This document shows positions 23,953 through 33,632 of a stretch of DNA of 64,000 bases, in pieces. Every line of letters starts with the position of its first letter. Positions within the stretch are counted from its first letter, which is position 1. A model generated the notes under the pieces. The model saw only the letters and a program-made list of their open reading frames with translations, had not been told where the DNA came from and did no database searches. Position numbers and translations under genes: made by a program. This DNA comes from an uncultured Verrucomicrobiota bacterium (GTDB lineage: Bacteria; Verrucomicrobiota; Kiritimatiellia; CAIQIC01; Lenti-01), in NCBI GenBank assembly GCA_938003985.1, contig CALKWZ010000003.1, forward strand, positions 1 through 64,000, written 5' to 3'.

Positions 23953-24839
23953 TCCTTGACTCCGCCGGAGGTGAGACCGGTGACGAGGAGTTTCTGGCAG
24001 GCGAGGAAGAGGAGCGTGATGGGGACGCCGGAGAGGACGGCGGTGGCGGCGAAATCGCCCCAGAGGTAGTTCTGTTCGTAGAGGAAGCTGTTGGCGCCGA
24101 CGGCGAGCGTCCATTGGTCGGTGCGCTGGAGGACGACGCTGGCGAGGGGATATTCGCCGACGAGGCCGATGAAGGCGAGGATGAAGACGATGGCGAAGAT
24201 GGGCAGGGAGGTGGGCAGCATGATGAGCCGGAAGGTCTGCCAGGGGGTGGCGCCGTCGATCATGGCGGATTCTTCGAGGGAGACGGGCAGGGAATCGAAG
24301 TAGCCCTTGATCATCCAGACGTGGGTGGCGATGCCGCCGAGGTAGGCGAGGATCAGGCCGGGATGGGTGTCGAGTCCCAGCGCGGGCACCCAGCGGCCGA
24401 GGGCTTCGAGGATGGAGTAGATGGCGATGAGGGCGAGGACCATCGGGAACATCTGGAGGATGAGCAGGCCGCCGAGGATCCGTTCGCGGCCCCGGAAGCG
24501 CATCCGGGCGAAGGCGTAGGCGCAGGTGGAGGACAGCGCGAGGATCAGGAAGGCGCTCGTGGCGGACACCTTGACGGAATTCCAGAACCAGCGCAGGACG
24601 GAGACGGACGGCGCTTCCCACGTGCCGTCGGCCTGCGGCACGGGCAGGCCGAGGACCATGCGCCAGTGTTCGAGGCTGAAGGTCTCGGCCGTGGGCAGGA
24701 CGCCGCCGACGGCGAAGTTGCCCTTGCGGAAGGAAATGGACACGACCATGAACAGGGGCACCGTGACGAGGGCGATGAAGGCGATCAGCGCGGCGTGCGC
24801 GAGGGCGAGGCGAAGGCGATCGGCGCGGCCGGCGATCAT
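23949..24839 (-). CDS. malG: Maltose/maltodextrin ABC transporter permease MalG
   Basis: A 296-residue inner-membrane permease with about six transmembrane helices. The cytoplasmic EAA loop that docks the ATPase is EESAMIDGATPWQTFRLIMLPTSLP (near residue 195). The N-terminal helix LIAFIALVTVPLFMVVSISFRKGNF and the ending GLTSGGVKE are typical of MalG. ATG at 24839 overlaps the malF stop, as elsewhere in this operon. It would pair with MalF and an ATPase not encoded in this window. Confidence 0.92.
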   Translation of the reverse strand: MIAGRADRLRLALAHAALIAFIALVTVPLFMVVSISFRKGNFAVGGVLPTAETFSLEHWRMVLGLPVPQADGTWEAPSVSVLRWFWNSVKVSATSAFLILALSSTCAYAFARMRFRGRERILGGLLILQMFPMVLALIAIYSILEALGRWVPALGLDTHPGLILAYLGGIATHVWMIKGYFDSLPVSLEESAMIDGATPWQTFRLIMLPTSLPIFAIVFILAFIGLVGEYPLASVVLQRTDQWTLAVGANSFLYEQNYLWGDFAATAVLSGVPITLLFLACQKLLVTGLTSGGVKE

Positions 24840-26380
24840 GGACGGCCTCCTTTCGCGGCGGGGGCCGGGCGGCTGAAGCGCAACTGCTGCCAGGCGAGCA
24901 GGGCCACGACGAAGAACAGCAGCGTGGCGACGGCGGAGGCGAAGCCGAAGCGGGCCGAAGAATCCTTGAAGGCCATGCGGAAGACGTAGGACACGAGCAG
25001 GTCGGTGGTGCCCGCGACGGTGGCGGAGCCGACGATGTCGGGCTTGCCGCCGGTGAGCAGGTAGATCAGCGAGAAATTGTTGAAATTGAACGCGAAGCTG
25101 GCAATCAGCAGCGGGAACAGCGGCGGGAAGATCTGCGGCAGGGTGACGCGCCAGAAGTTGGTCCAGGGGCCGGCGCCGTCGATGGCGGTGGCTTCGTAGA
25201 GTTCGTCGGGCACGGCCTGGAGCATGCCGGAGGCGATGATCATCATGTAGGGATAGCCCAGCCAGGCGTTCACGATCAGGATCATGGCGCGCGCCAGCCA
25301 CGGGTCGGTGAACCACTTGGGCGCGATGCCGAAAAGCGACGTCAGGATCTGGTTGATCTCGCCGAAGCCTTCGTTGAAGAGGCCTTTGAAGACGAGGATG
25401 GGGATAAAGGCGGGGATGGCGTAGGGCAGGATGAGCAGCGTGCGGTAGATGGCCCGTCCGCGCAGCGCCTTCCATTGCAGCAGGCACGCCAGCGCGACGC
25501 CGATGGCGAACGTGGTGGCGACGGACAGGAACGCGAAGGCCACGTTCCAACCGAAGATTTTCAGGAACGGCGCGCGGATGGCCGGATCGCGGAAGATGAG
25601 GCGGAAGTTCTCGGTGCCGACCCACACGCGCCAGCCGGGGCCGACGGGTTCGCCGGTTTGTTCGTCGACGTAGTTGCCGCGGGCAGGATCGGGCACGAGG
25701 ACCTGGCCGGTGACGGCGTTGACGAGTTTGTCGCCGTCTTCGTTCCAGAGCGGCAGGCGGAAGCCCAGCGCGCGGAGACTCACGAGCCGCAACGGGACGG
25801 GCGATCCGGGGAACGAGAAGCGCGCTTGGTTGAGCCAGGCGCGGGCGGCGACGACGTCGCGCAGGGGCAGCGCCTTGGCGGTGGGCGCGACGATGTTGAG
25901 CGCGAGCGTGACGGGCTGGCCGGCGGCGGCTTCGGCGGGCGTGAACGGGCGGGAGATCAACAGGTTCTTGCCCAGGTCGCCGTTGCCCATCGGCACGACG
26001 ATCTGGAACTGGCCGGGCGCGGCGGCGGGATGGAGGCGGAAGGGCAGGCGTTCGTCGCGCGGGGCATAGAAATCCTGCGCGAACCAGGCGCGGACGCGGT
26101 CCTGGGAGAGCAGGTGTTCGCCGCTGAAGTTGGTGAAGGCGACGTAGACGGTGTAGAGCAGGGGCATGAGGACGAAGACGGCGAAGGCGGCGAGGCCGGG
26201 CAGGAGGTAGCGCGCGGCGTGGGCGCGGGCGGAGTTGTAGACCCAGGCCGCGAAGAGCGCGCAGGCGCACAGCGCCGCGCCGAGCAGCGGCGCGCCGGCC
26301 CAGGCCATGCGCGCGGCCAGCAGCGCCGCGCCGGCCACCAGCAGCGCCCACAGGATCCGGCTGAACGTCCGCGCGACCAT
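24836..26380 (-). CDS. malF: Maltose/maltodextrin ABC transporter permease MalF
   Basis: A 514-residue permease with the long MalF-type layout: three N-terminal helices, a large periplasmic loop (about residues 95-270) and five C-terminal helices. The EAA loop is DELYEATAIDGAGPWTNFWRVTLPQIFP and the sugar-site helix region is FAFNFNNFSLIYLLTGG, closely matching classic MalF. It starts 1 bp after the malE stop and overlaps malG by 4 bp. Confidence 0.93.
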   Translation of the reverse strand: MVARTFSRILWALLVAGAALLAARMAWAGAPLLGAALCACALFAAWVYNSARAHAARYLLPGLAAFAVFVLMPLLYTVYVAFTNFSGEHLLSQDRVRAWFAQDFYAPRDERLPFRLHPAAAPGQFQIVVPMGNGDLGKNLLISRPFTPAEAAAGQPVTLALNIVAPTAKALPLRDVVAARAWLNQARFSFPGSPVPLRLVSLRALGFRLPLWNEDGDKLVNAVTGQVLVPDPARGNYVDEQTGEPVGPGWRVWVGTENFRLIFRDPAIRAPFLKIFGWNVAFAFLSVATTFAIGVALACLLQWKALRGRAIYRTLLILPYAIPAFIPILVFKGLFNEGFGEINQILTSLFGIAPKWFTDPWLARAMILIVNAWLGYPYMMIIASGMLQAVPDELYEATAIDGAGPWTNFWRVTLPQIFPPLFPLLIASFAFNFNNFSLIYLLTGGKPDIVGSATVAGTTDLLVSYVFRMAFKDSSARFGFASAVATLLFFVVALLAWQQLRFSRPAPAAKGGRP

Positions 26381-26381
26381 C

Positions 26382-27572
26382 TCAGGGCTTCCTCAACATG
26401 CGCTGGCGGGCGTTTTCGAGGGCCGCGCGCGGTTCGGCGCGGCCGGACGTGGCGGTGGCGAGCGCGGATTCCATCGCGCTCCAGAAGACGCCCATCTGGG
26501 GGATGTTGGGCATGAGCAGGCCGACTTCGATGTTCTTCATCGAGCCGGCGACGTGCGGATCGGCGGCTTTGGCCCGATAGGCGTCGATGAGCGCCGGCAC
26601 GCCGAGGGGCACGTGCCGGTCCATGGCGTCGAGGCCTTGCGGGGTGATGAGATAGTTTTCGAGGAATTCCTGGGCGAGATCGAGGTTGGGGCTGGAGCGG
26701 TTGAAGACGGCGCCGACCACGCCGACGAACGGGCGGGCGGGCTGGCCGTTCACGCCGGGGATCGTCGTGACGCCGAAATCGATGCCGCTCTTCTTGAGGT
26801 TTTCCCAGGCGAAGGGGCCGGAAACGAACATCGCGAGCTGGCCCTGGTTCATGTGGGCTTCGGCGACGGAGTAGGAGAGGCTGGAGGGCAGGACGCCGGC
26901 GCGGATGAGGCCGACGATGGCCTCGAGTCCGGCGACGGCGCCGGGGCGGTCCACGCCGACGTCGGCGACGTCGTAGGCGCCGTCGGGGCCCTGGCCGAAA
27001 ATGTAGCCGCCGTCGGCGGCGAGGAGGCCGAACGTAAAATAGGCGTTGTTGTAGTCCCAGAGGATCGGGGCCGCGCCGCGGGGCTTCAGGAGCGGCGCAA
27101 GTTGCGCGCAATCGGCGAGATTGGCGGGGATTTCGTTTTCGGAGATGAGGGCCTTGTTGTAGAGCAGGCCGGTGGATTCCATGGCGAGGGGATAGCCCCA
27201 GAGGCGGCCGCGGTGGGTGAAGGCCGCGAGGGCCTTGGGGAAGATGCGGTTGGTGAAGGCCGGGTCGGGATCGATGGGCAGGAGCAGGCCCGTGTCGGCC
27301 CATTCGCCGAGGCGGTCGTGGGCCCAGATCATGATGTCGGGGCCCTTGCCGCTCTTGGCGGCGTGGAAGAATTTGTCCGTGGCGCCTTCGGGGTGTTCGA
27401 CGACGACGGGGACGCCGAGGTTCTGCTCGAACAGGCGGCCGATTTCGGCGATGCCCTCGTAGCCTTTGTCGCCGTTGATCCAAATGAGCAGGGCGCCGGG
27501 TTCCCAAGCCGGGGCCGGGCGGGCGGCCAGGGCGAGGAGGCTCGCGGCGAGGATGGGGCGGAGGCGGATCAC
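26382..27572 (-). CDS. malE: Maltose/maltodextrin-binding protein MalE
   Basis: A 396-residue exported solute-binding protein. After a signal peptide (VIRLRPILAASLLALAARPAPAW) the mature protein opens LLIWINGDKGYEGIAEIGRLFE and continues KGPDIMIWAHDRLGEW and GYPLAMESTGLLYNKALI, nearly the classic MalE sequence pattern. It delivers maltodextrins to MalFG. The GTG at 27572 is chosen because it gives a clean signal peptide and sits six bases after a TATTCT box; an in-frame ATG 162 bp upstream would add non-signal-like residues. Confidence 0.92.
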   Translation of the reverse strand: MIRLRPILAASLLALAARPAPAWEPGALLIWINGDKGYEGIAEIGRLFEQNLGVPVVVEHPEGATDKFFHAAKSGKGPDIMIWAHDRLGEWADTGLLLPIDPDPAFTNRIFPKALAAFTHRGRLWGYPLAMESTGLLYNKALISENEIPANLADCAQLAPLLKPRGAAPILWDYNNAYFTFGLLAADGGYIFGQGPDGAYDVADVGVDRPGAVAGLEAIVGLIRAGVLPSSLSYSVAEAHMNQGQLAMFVSGPFAWENLKKSGIDFGVTTIPGVNGQPARPFVGVVGAVFNRSSPNLDLAQEFLENYLITPQGLDAMDRHVPLGVPALIDAYRAKAADPHVAGSMKNIEVGLLMPNIPQMGVFWSAMESALATATSGRAEPRAALENARQRMLRKP

Positions 27573-27608
27573 GGCGGCAGAATAGCGGCGGGGGGGGCGC
27601 CGAGGCAA
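27573..27608 (-). promoter_or_regulatory. malE promoter, leaderless-type (TTGCCT-18-TATTCT)
   Basis: On the minus strand TTGCCT (27603-27608) and TATTCT (27579-27584) are 18 bp apart, and GTG 27572 follows after six bases. No ribosome-binding site fits. Confidence 0.5.
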
Positions 27609-27660
27609 CGGGAAAGCGGTTCCGGCCCTGAAAAATCGCGCAAAAACGCCGCTTGCCGGC

Positions 27661-27695
27661 TTGACAGGCGTTGGGATTTTACACATATTGTAAAA
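27661..27695 (+). promoter_or_regulatory. rpoD promoter with overlapping palindromic operator
   Basis: A consensus -35 TTGACA (27661-27666) is followed after 17 bp by CATATT (27684-27689). A perfect palindrome TTTTACA-CATAT-TGTAAAA (27677-27695) covers the -10 position. Its TTTTAC-N7-GTAAAA form is shared with the repeated palindromes at 43396 and 56370. This placement would allow repression of sigma-factor transcription; the binding protein is unknown. Confidence 0.6.
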
Positions 27696-27739
27696 TTGTC
27701 CGCTGAAAACACCAGCACCGGGGCACACCACCATTACTT

Positions 27740-29674
<1,935 letters not shown>

Positions 29675-29705
29675 GAAACCAACCGGACCCGCAGCAGGAG
29701 GACGC

Positions 29706-31043
29706 ATGAGCATCATCAAGCAGATCGTGAAACGCGACGGCACCACGGTGGCCTACGACCGGGACCGCATCGGCACGGCCATCTTCAAGGCGGCGGCGGC
29801 CGTGGGCGGCAGCGACCGCGCGGAAGCCGACCGGTTGGCCCTGCTGGTCGAGAAGAAGCTGGAGGGAACCTACGGCTCCGGCGGCATCCCGTCGGTCGAG
29901 GAAACCCAGGACATCGTCGAGGAAGTCCTGATCAAGGAAGGCCACGCCAAGACGGCGCGGGCCTACATCCTCTACCGCCACGAGCGGCAGATGGCGCGCG
30001 CGCAGCGGGCCTACAAGTTCGAGGCCACCGACAACATCCCGTACAAGAAGATCTACGAGGTGCTGCGCTGGAACATGGACCACGGCTGCGAAACCGTGGA
30101 AGGCCTCAACGAGATCATCGCCTCCGGCAAGTTCCCCGAGCTGATCGCCGCGTGCGAAGAGCGCTACGACGTCGAAGTCCGCGCCGGCGCCGAGAAGTTC
30201 CTCGAGCGCCTGCCGGAAGCGCGGGTGTTCTTCATCGCCGGGCCCAGCTCATCGAGCAAGACCACCACCACGATCAAGGTCAGCGAAAAGCTGGCCGAGG
30301 CGGGCAAGGAGTTCCTGGCGCTGAACGTCGACCACTACTTCTTCAACCTCGAGCAGCATCCCCGGGACGAATTCGGCGACTACGACTACGAGACGCCGCA
30401 CGCCCTGGACCTGAAGCTGATCGACCAGCACGTCGCCGCGCTGCTCGAAGGCAAGACGATCAAGACGCCGCACTACGACTTCAAGACCGGCAAGCGGCAG
30501 CTCGACGTCTACGACATGAAGCTGGCGCCGAACCAGATCCTGCTGATCGACTCCCTGCACGGCCTGTACGGCGAGATGACCCAGAGCACCCCGAACGACA
30601 AGAAGTTCAAGCTCTACATCGAGACGCTGGGCCAGGTGCGCAACCACGAGGGCCTGTTCATGCGCTGGGCGGACAACCGCCTGCTGCGCCGCATGATCCG
30701 CGACAGCTGGCACCGCAACCTCCAGCCCGAGCAGACGCTGACCCACTGGCACTACGTGCGCCGCAGCGAGCTGCGCAACATCATCCCGTTCATCGGGACG
30801 GTGGACTACCTGGTCAACAGCGCGATGCCCTTCGAGCTGCCGATCCTCAAGGCGCGGCTGTTCAAGTATTTCCCCGAGGCGATGGAGAAGTTCAAGAACG
30901 ACGCCAAGCGCCAGGACGCCTACGTCCGCGCCAAGCGCGTGTACGACACCCTCAAGGACCTGACGCCCGTCGAGGACGACAGCCCCGTGCCGAAGAAGTC
31001 GCTCCTGCGCGAGTTCATCGGCGGCAGCCAGTACAAGTACTGA
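29706..31043 (+). CDS. ATP-cone/uridine kinase-like (PRK superfamily) fusion protein
   Basis: A 445-residue cytoplasmic protein. Residues 1-90 are an ATP-cone regulatory domain (IVKRDGTTVAYDRDRIGTAIFKA, then VEETQDIVEEVLIKEGH), as in ribonucleotide reductases and NrdR. The remainder resembles uridine kinase/phosphoribulokinase: P-loop region FIAGPSSSSKTTTTIK, the NVDHYFF motif after it, and the DSLHGLY strand. In the P-loop the Gly before the Lys is Ser (GPSSSSKT rather than GxxxxGKT). The product is probably a kinase with nucleotide-sensing control, but the substrate is uncertain. Ribosome-binding site GGAGG is well placed. A strong terminator follows, so it ends the rpoD unit. Confidence 0.82.
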   Translation: MSIIKQIVKRDGTTVAYDRDRIGTAIFKAAAAVGGSDRAEADRLALLVEKKLEGTYGSGGIPSVEETQDIVEEVLIKEGHAKTARAYILYRHERQMARAQRAYKFEATDNIPYKKIYEVLRWNMDHGCETVEGLNEIIASGKFPELIAACEERYDVEVRAGAEKFLERLPEARVFFIAGPSSSSKTTTTIKVSEKLAEAGKEFLALNVDHYFFNLEQHPRDEFGDYDYETPHALDLKLIDQHVAALLEGKTIKTPHYDFKTGKRQLDVYDMKLAPNQILLIDSLHGLYGEMTQSTPNDKKFKLYIETLGQVRNHEGLFMRWADNRLLRRMIRDSWHRNLQPEQTLTHWHYVRRSELRNIIPFIGTVDYLVNSAMPFELPILKARLFKYFPEAMEKFKNDAKRQDAYVRAKRVYDTLKDLTPVEDDSPVPKKSLLREFIGGSQYKY

Positions 31044-31065
31044 GCCGGCCGGCCGGGCAGCGAAA

Positions 31066-31091
31066 GGCGCGGGCCAAAGCCCGCGCCTTTT
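31066..31091 (+). terminator. Rho-independent terminator after the ATP-cone kinase gene
   Basis: Stem GGCGCGGGC/GCCCGCGCC (31066-31074 and 31079-31087) with a CAAA loop, followed by TTTT. Confidence 0.85.
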
Positions 31092-31115
31092 GCTTTACGG
31101 CTTCAAGGTTCGATC

Positions 31116-31177
31116 GTAGCCGGCCCCGGTGGGGCCGGAATCGTTTAGCCATGGCCGGCCTCAACGAGGCCAGCTAC
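31116..31177. repeat. REP-like pair in inverted orientation (BIME-like)
   Basis: GTAG (31116) heads the hairpin CCGGCCCC/GGGGCCGG. After 16 bp the reverse unit CCGGCCTC/GAGGCCAG ends in CTAC (31177). It has the same design and spacing as the pair at 21725-21786. Confidence 0.65.
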
Positions 31178-31206
31178 AACAAGAGAAATCCGCACGCGGA
31201 GAACAG

Positions 31207-31264
31207 GCGCCGCGCTCAGCGCGCGCGGGCGGCGAGGTAGGCCTTGACGGCCTCGGCGTTGTTT
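31207..31264. repeat. 58-bp direct repeat, left boundary of the Rhs island (duplicate of thrC 3' end)
   Basis: These 58 bp are identical to 39405-39462, which contain the last 46 coding bases and the stop codon of thrC. Here they are detached from any gene. Immediately to the right the sequence becomes AT-rich. The arrangement fits an attachment-site duplication left by site-specific insertion of 31265-39404. Confidence 0.85.
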
Positions 31265-31435
31265 CAATTGAAGACGCATGAAATCTCTTGGTGGAGAACG
31301 ATCGTTTTACCTACATATATCTTAGCAAAAGCGCATTAACGTATTATTAACTGTTCAGCTAATTATAGATAGCATAAATATTATCCATCATCGAAGGCGC
31401 GACTCTTTGGCAAGTGAAGCCGAAAGGATGTGGGC

Positions 31436-32983
31436 ATGAAAGATCGGCGTTGGGTTGATGCGGCGAAGAGTGAACGAGCATATATTAAACGAGGAATATG
31501 TCGCGGGACTCTTACTCTCCTGCTGGGCATGGCCCTTGTGCCGTCTCTTGCCTCGGCGGCTTGCTTCGGCGACAGCGAGACAGTCGCGGAATATTTGTTT
31601 GTCGAGGAGCAGGGTGGCGCGGTTGTAAACACGGGCATCGATGGGGATGGCGGCAATGCGGCCATGGTCAACGGGGCCGGTTTCGGCGCCGACGTGCCCG
31701 CATCGAATCTCGGTTGTGGCTGGAGCGTCAATCTGCCGGCAACGGGCTCGGGTTCCACGACGCCGGCCGTCGAAACGGCAAGCGAATACGATTCTCTTGC
31801 AGGCGCCAGCAACTTCACGGTCATGGCGTGGGTGCGTCGGCAGAGCCTCGGTTCCGGCAGCAACACGTCCGCCCGGATTCTGAGCGACGTCAGCTCGTTG
31901 ACGCTGACCAACACGACGGCGGGGGTGGAGTTTCGGTTTGCCGGCTCGTCGGGAACGCTCTCTCTTCGGTTGAACGGCAACGAGGTCGGCACCACGGCGG
32001 TCGGCATTGCCCCCAACAGCGACGAATGGCGCCATGTTGCCGTCGTCTACGACGGAACGCGTCCGGCCACGAACACGCTTACGCGCAACGTTCACTTTTA
32101 CGTGGACGGGATCCAGCGCGGCGATGGAAACGTCCTCCAAGGCTTGGCGGTCGGGGCCAATACGAACCCTTTGACGATCGGCAACACGTCGATCAGCCGG
32201 GGAACCGCCAATCTGTTGGTCGGAAAGGTGGACGACGTGATCATTCTCTACGGGGTGGCGCCGGCGGCGGTCGGCAACGGCAAGACCAACGAGACGATCC
32301 AATGCTACATGAACCTCAACGACGACATCGAGCGGCCACAGATTCAGCCGCCTTCCAACGTGACGACGAATGTCGACCTCGGGCAATGCTCCAGCAGCAA
32401 CGTGAACCTTGGGCAACCGACCGTCAGCGACAACTGCGGGGTGGCCAGCATCGAGAACGATGCTCCGGGTCTCTTCCCTTCCGGCGAGACCTTGGTGGTA
32501 TGGACGGCGACGGATCATGCGGGGAATTCCGGCACCTGCACCCAGACCGTTTCCGTTATCGACGATGAATTTCCGATTATTTCCTGTCCTTCGAATGTCG
32601 TGGTCGATGCAGGGGCGTGTCTGGCGGGTGTCACCAACGTCGACTTGGGGTGGCCTACGGTCTCGGACAATTGCGCCATTTCTGCGGTATATCCGAGCGG
32701 CATTCCCTCTGTGTTCACTGTCGGGACGACCTCCGTGGTTTGGCATGCGATCGATGCGGCGGGCAACCACATCACGGGCGAACAGCAAGTGACCGTTCTG
32801 CCCAGCCAGACGCTGGATTGCGACGGCGACGGGCTCACCGACTACGAAGAGATAACGACCTACATGACCGATCCGGAAGATTCCTGCACGGCGGGGGACG
32901 GCTTGAGCGACGGCTGGAAGGTCCAATATGGGTTCGACCCGGCATATCCGGTGCCGACGGAGTGTCGGCCCACGTACTGGTAG
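31436..32983 (+). CDS. Secreted LamG/HYR-domain protein
   Basis: A 515-residue exported protein. A signal peptide with a long n-region (cleavage near PSLASAA) is followed by a laminin-G/concanavalin-like domain at about residues 45-290 (VAEYLFVEEQGG, FTVMAWVRRQ, WRHVAVVYDGT, HFYVDGIQRGDG, VDDVIILYGVA). Next are two HYR (hyalin) repeats, each with DNCGV/DNCAI and VVWTATDHAGN/VVWHAIDAAGN phrases, and a calcium-type DCDGDGLTDYEE tail. These are adhesion or carbohydrate-binding modules, so the protein is probably a surface adhesin. AAAGGA lies 8 nt before ATG 31436. It is the first gene of the island and is coupled to the next. Confidence 0.75.
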   Translation: MKDRRWVDAAKSERAYIKRGICRGTLTLLLGMALVPSLASAACFGDSETVAEYLFVEEQGGAVVNTGIDGDGGNAAMVNGAGFGADVPASNLGCGWSVNLPATGSGSTTPAVETASEYDSLAGASNFTVMAWVRRQSLGSGSNTSARILSDVSSLTLTNTTAGVEFRFAGSSGTLSLRLNGNEVGTTAVGIAPNSDEWRHVAVVYDGTRPATNTLTRNVHFYVDGIQRGDGNVLQGLAVGANTNPLTIGNTSISRGTANLLVGKVDDVIILYGVAPAAVGNGKTNETIQCYMNLNDDIERPQIQPPSNVTTNVDLGQCSSSNVNLGQPTVSDNCGVASIENDAPGLFPSGETLVVWTATDHAGNSGTCTQTVSVIDDEFPIISCPSNVVVDAGACLAGVTNVDLGWPTVSDNCAISAVYPSGIPSVFTVGTTSVVWHAIDAAGNHITGEQQVTVLPSQTLDCDGDGLTDYEEITTYMTDPEDSCTAGDGLSDGWKVQYGFDPAYPVPTECRPTYW

Positions 32984-32995
32984 GAGGGAACCGTT

Positions 32996-33613
32996 GTGAA
33001 GACAAAACCCGTTGCGGCAGTTGCATTGGCCCTTTTGGTGATCATGGGGCTGGCGTATTGGCTCGGTCGGCAAGGCGGAGGCGGGGGAACCGGTGAAAAC
33101 TCGAATCCCCAAGCGGGCGATGCCGAAGGCGCCGGGGACAAGTTTGATTCGCCTGTGTCGGCCGGCGAGGAGGTGGTCCCCGGGAGCATCGGCGACGAAG
33201 TGGCGCCGGCGGCTCTCGAACCCGTCGCGACGGCCACGGCGCAGATCGTGCGCGGGGATGGAAGCCGGATGGACGTTCGCTCCATCGACCGCGAATTCGA
33301 ACGCCTCATGGTGGAAACCAACGAGGTGTTGTCGATCCGGGTCACGTTGAACGAAGTCGATCCTCGGCGAACGATTCTGGTGGAGGCCGACCATGGGGGA
33401 TGCCTGAATCGGCGCCTTGGGCCGATTGTGCTTCAGCCTTCGACCATCGACGGCTCGATTGAGTTTCAATACGCCGTTGGCGGCAACAAGGGCAAATACA
33501 CCCTGTTCGTCAGCCAAGGCGACCGGCAGGAGCTGATGTCGTTCTATGCAGGGCGAGAGCCTTCCACGGGCCAAAGCGGACCGCCAAGGACTTTCAAGCC
33601 GGAATACCCGTAG
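32996..33613 (+). CDS. Exported or membrane-anchored protein of unknown function
   Basis: A 205-residue protein starting at GTG 32996, with GGAGGG overlapping the previous stop codon. Residues 1-27 form a single hydrophobic helix (VAAVALALLVIMGLAYWLG), then a Gly/Ser/Asn linker and an acidic segment to about residue 75. The C-terminal 120 residues look like a small beta domain (SIRVTLNEVDPRRTILVEADH, TIDGSIEFQYAVGGNKGKYTLFVSQGD). I do not recognise a family. It lies between the LamG/HYR gene and rhs and is probably part of the same surface system. Confidence 0.6.
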   Translation: MKTKPVAAVALALLVIMGLAYWLGRQGGGGGTGENSNPQAGDAEGAGDKFDSPVSAGEEVVPGSIGDEVAPAALEPVATATAQIVRGDGSRMDVRSIDREFERLMVETNEVLSIRVTLNEVDPRRTILVEADHGGCLNRRLGPIVLQPSTIDGSIEFQYAVGGNKGKYTLFVSQGDRQELMSFYAGREPSTGQSGPPRTFKPEYP

Positions 33614-33632
33614 CGGAAGCAGAGGAAAGCAA

